This document shows positions 31,302 through 32,862 of a DNA stretch of 32,862 nucleotides, piece by piece. Both the position numbers and the translations under genes were made by a program. Each line of letters begins with the position of its first letter. The stretch's first letter is position 1. Below the pieces are notes generated by a model. The model was not told where the DNA came from, ran no database searches, and was given only the letters and a program-made list of their open reading frames with translations. Source of the DNA: DATDCV01 sp036524155 (GTDB lineage Bacteria > Verrucomicrobiota > Verrucomicrobiia > Limisphaerales > UBA8199); assembly GCA_036524155.1 (NCBI GenBank), contig DATDCV010000240.1:1-32862 (forward strand), read 5' to 3'.

Positions 31302-31371
31302 AACCGCTGAATACGGGAAAAGCCTGAACGGTACCTTTTTCCGCGTGTTCCGAGTATTCCGCGGTTCCCCA
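31302..31371. repeat. Palindromic intergenic repeat, RVFRVFRG type, copy 2
   Basis: Left arm AACCGCTGAATACGGGA at 31302-31318; right arm TCCGAGTATTCCGCGGTT at 31349-31366. The right half at 31339-31371 matches 26914-26946 in 32 of 33 bases, while the loop between the arms differs in sequence and length. It lies upstream of the large surface-protein gene; copy 1 lies just downstream of that gene. Confidence 0.75.
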
Positions 31372-31406
31372 TTCCGCCGTCCGTGGCCCACCCCGGGCCG
31401 AGGGAT

Positions 31407-31469
31407 GGCAGAAACATGGGGGCAGAAAAATGGAAAACAGATCCATCTTCCTGCCATTATCTTTTTGCC
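31407..31469. repeat. GGCAGAAAAATGG-type intergenic repeat
   Basis: GGCAGAAACATGG at 31407-31419 and GGCAGAAAAATGG at 31421-31433 are direct copies with one difference. An inverted, gapped relative CCATTATCTTTTTGCC lies at 31454-31469. The layout resembles the other palindromic repeats of this window but is of another sequence family. Confidence 0.5.
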
Positions 31470-32023
31470 AATCCGTTCTGTGCCGTGGCTTAGCGACCGT
31501 TGCGGACTTTGCGTGAGGCGTGTCGGACCAAGCCGCACGCCAAGGTCGCCAAGGCCCCAAAGGAAGGGAGGGGACGATGGGCCCCATGTTCCCTCGTCCC
31601 CTCCGCTGTCTTTTGTCGAAGATCTCGGTCGCGACATTTTGCGGCTCCATTTTGGCATCAGCCTTTAGCCTTGCGAACCGCCGGAACACAAGCCATCCCG
31701 ATAATTGCCAGTGGCAAGAGCCTCGCCAGGGGCGCGTAGCCGACTCTTACCAAATCCATATCCGGAGTTTTCATAATCGTTCTTTTCACTGCTGTTGCGG
31801 TTGGCTATTGCTGGTTTCGCTTTCCTGGTGATTTGGATTGGTCTCCCCTTTAAACGGCGAAATAGTCCGGATCTTTCATAAAATGGAAAAAAGTGAATAA
31901 ACTGAAAGAACGCTCCGAGAACCGCGTTTAAGGGACATGTGGAAGCTCGTCTGGCGGCTAAGGTATGGAGCGCCTTGGCTCGGCGTTGCCAACCATCACA
32001 AACCTGAGATAATCCGGTCCCGG

Positions 32024-32521
32024 ATGCAGCCAAAGGACGAATCTTATCCGACTCGGCCCAGTCTGCTGGAGCGGGTGAAAGACACCAACGACCAGCAGAG
32101 CTGGGAGGAGTTCAACGACCTTTACGGCCGGTTGATCCGGGGCTTTGCCCTCAAAGCGGGCTTGACCGAGGAGGAGGCCGACGAGGTGGTACAGGAGACC
32201 TTGGCGGCGGCGGCCCAGCATCTGCCGGAATTCCGTTACGATCCGAAGCGTTGCTCGTTCAAGACCTGGCTGCTGAACCTGAGCCGGTGGCGGGTGACTG
32301 ATCAACTCCGCAAACGGCTACCGGTGGCACCACACGCGAGGACGGAGGACAACTCCAACGAGGGGACGCGGACGGCAACGATCGCTCGCGTGGCGGACCC
32401 GGCGGGCGCGGAACTGGAAAGCCTGTGGGATGGAGAATGGCGGGCTACGCTGCTTCAAAAGGCGCTGGAGCGAGCCAAGGGCCAGGTGAAACTCAAGCAG
32501 TGGCAAGCGAGCATATCATGA
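32024..32521 (+). pseudogene. RNA polymerase sigma factor, truncated before region 4
   Basis: 165 codons from the ATG at 32024; the frame is open to an ATG at 31937, but related proteins begin close to the SYPTRPSLLERVKD motif, so the later start is preferred. Region 2 is intact: WEEFNDLYGRLIRGFALKAG, EADEVVQETLAAAAQHLPEF, CSFKTWLLNLSRWRVTDQLR. The linker runs as usual through ADPAGAELESLWDGEWRATL and LERAKGQVKLKQWQ. In this verrucomicrobial family about 45-60 more residues should follow, including the region 4 helix-turn-helix. Here the sequence ends after four unrelated codons (ASIS), just where acetyl-CoA synthetase sequence begins on the other strand. It cannot work as a normal sigma factor as read. 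Confidence 0.8.
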
Positions 32522-32862
32522 TACCAATGATCACGGCTCAATTCCATCGGGACCTCATGCCCGATCCGCTTAACGACAATGACATTTTCAACGGATGGAC
32601 AGCGCTTGAGCGCCTCATCGACCGTCCGCTTGAGCTCAACAACCTTGCCATTGTTATAGCTTCCATCCATTGTGATGACCAGTTTGGACTGGCTGTCATC
32701 GATGCGACCTTGCAGCGAATCCACAGAGAAGCCGCCGAATACCACGGAATGGATCGCGCCAATCTTTGCGCAGGCGAGCATCGCAAAGACAATTTCAGGC
32801 ACGCGCCCCATATAGATGGTGACACGCTCGCCTTTTTTTATACCCATGGCTTTGATAATATT
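32500..32862 (-). CDS. acs: Acetyl-CoA synthetase fragment, both ends missing
   Basis: The minus-strand frame enters from the right edge (NIIKAMGIKKGERVTIYMGR) and runs through CAKIGAIHSVVFGGFSVDSL, QGRIDDSQSKLVITMDGSYN, VVELKRTVDEALKRCPSVEN and VIVVKRIGHEVPM to DHWYHDMLA at about 32505. This is a very well conserved N-terminal stretch of AMP-forming acetyl-CoA synthetase, which makes acetyl-CoA from acetate, ATP and CoA. About 120 of about 650 residues are here. Everything downstream, including the ATP-binding TSGSTGKPK-type motif, is absent because the sequence turns into the sigma factor gene. Base use looks more A/T-rich than the neighbours. It may be foreign or misjoined. Confidence 0.85.

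Larger units (their letters stand above)
31204..31936. other. Intergenic region filled with dispersed repeats
   Basis: This gap between the large surface protein and the sigma factor shows no credible gene. Open frames in it translate to repeat-like text (FRVFRVFRGSP, KVAKAPKEGRG). It holds the palindrome at 31302-31371, the paired element at 31407-31469 and an ACGCCAAGGTCGCCAAGG unit at 31535-31558. The upstream promoters of both neighbours should also be here, but none could be identified. Confidence 0.6.

Noticed and set aside
31216..31689. Overlapping minus-strand frames of 134 and 157 codons
   Set aside because: Their translations are made of repeat text (KVAKAPKE-like and RVFRVFRG-like on the other strand) and no conserved domain is seen.

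Overview
The window reads as chromosomal DNA of a high-GC member of the Verrucomicrobiota, probably a Pedosphaera/Limisphaerales-like environmental lineage. This is inferred from gene content: secreted cysteine-ladder beta-helix proteins with the ATNIQDAVD-type entry motif, an ECF sigma factor with the FPPTHWSAV start next to a WD40 Ser/Thr kinase, a pilin-like protein with an FTLIELLVVIAIIAIL segment, and many intergenic palindromic repeats. No rRNA, tRNA, CRISPR array, integrase or intact insertion sequence was seen.

Layout. 1-2312 (minus): a beta-helix surface protein cut by the window edge, preceded by a BspA-like leucine-rich-repeat protein with a near-identical signal peptide. 2697-7585 (minus): ECF sigma factor followed by a Ser/Thr kinase with WD40 repeats. 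7651-7788: a bipartite palindromic repeat. 8029-10381: a secreted protein, a small Cys-rich protein and a LamG-like secreted protein. 10481-10578: a second bipartite palindrome. 10594-18160: a signalling cluster made of an RsbW-like ATPase, a tandem-STAS protein, a receiver-PP2C phosphatase and a 1723-residue hybrid histidine kinase. 18373-20859: a large Tyr/Trp/Gly-rich secreted protein. 20957-22798: an MscS channel. 23010-25625: a Ser/Thr kinase with TPR-like C-terminus whose kinase domain carries an in-frame palindromic insert. 25648-26180: a DinJ/YafQ toxin-antitoxin pair. 26279-26836: a pilin-like gene whose 5' side is built of repeats. 27130-31119: a 1329-residue Calx-beta / beta-helix / PKD surface protein. 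31204-31936: intergenic repeat debris. 32024 to the end: a truncated ECF sigma factor abutting a fragment of acetyl-CoA synthetase.

How the genes may work together. The clearest system is the 10.6-18.2 kb cluster. A membrane sensor with a Cache domain, three PAS domains, a GAF domain, two receivers and an HPt can pass phosphate to the receiver of the adjacent, translationally coupled PP2C phosphatase. The phosphatase could dephosphorylate the double-STAS antagonist, which would control the RsbW-like kinase. The final target is not in the window. The second theme is the cell surface: four complete secreted proteins of different architecture end in a similar short beta-rich tail with FYR within the last nine residues, which may be a shared C-terminal sorting or anchoring module. 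The third theme is repeats: several families of palindromic elements lie between genes, one sits in frame inside a kinase, and others run in frame into a pilin gene.

The last ~360 bp need caution. The sigma factor loses its region 4 exactly where a fragment of acs begins on the opposite strand, so this edge may be an assembly chimera or a recent rearrangement.
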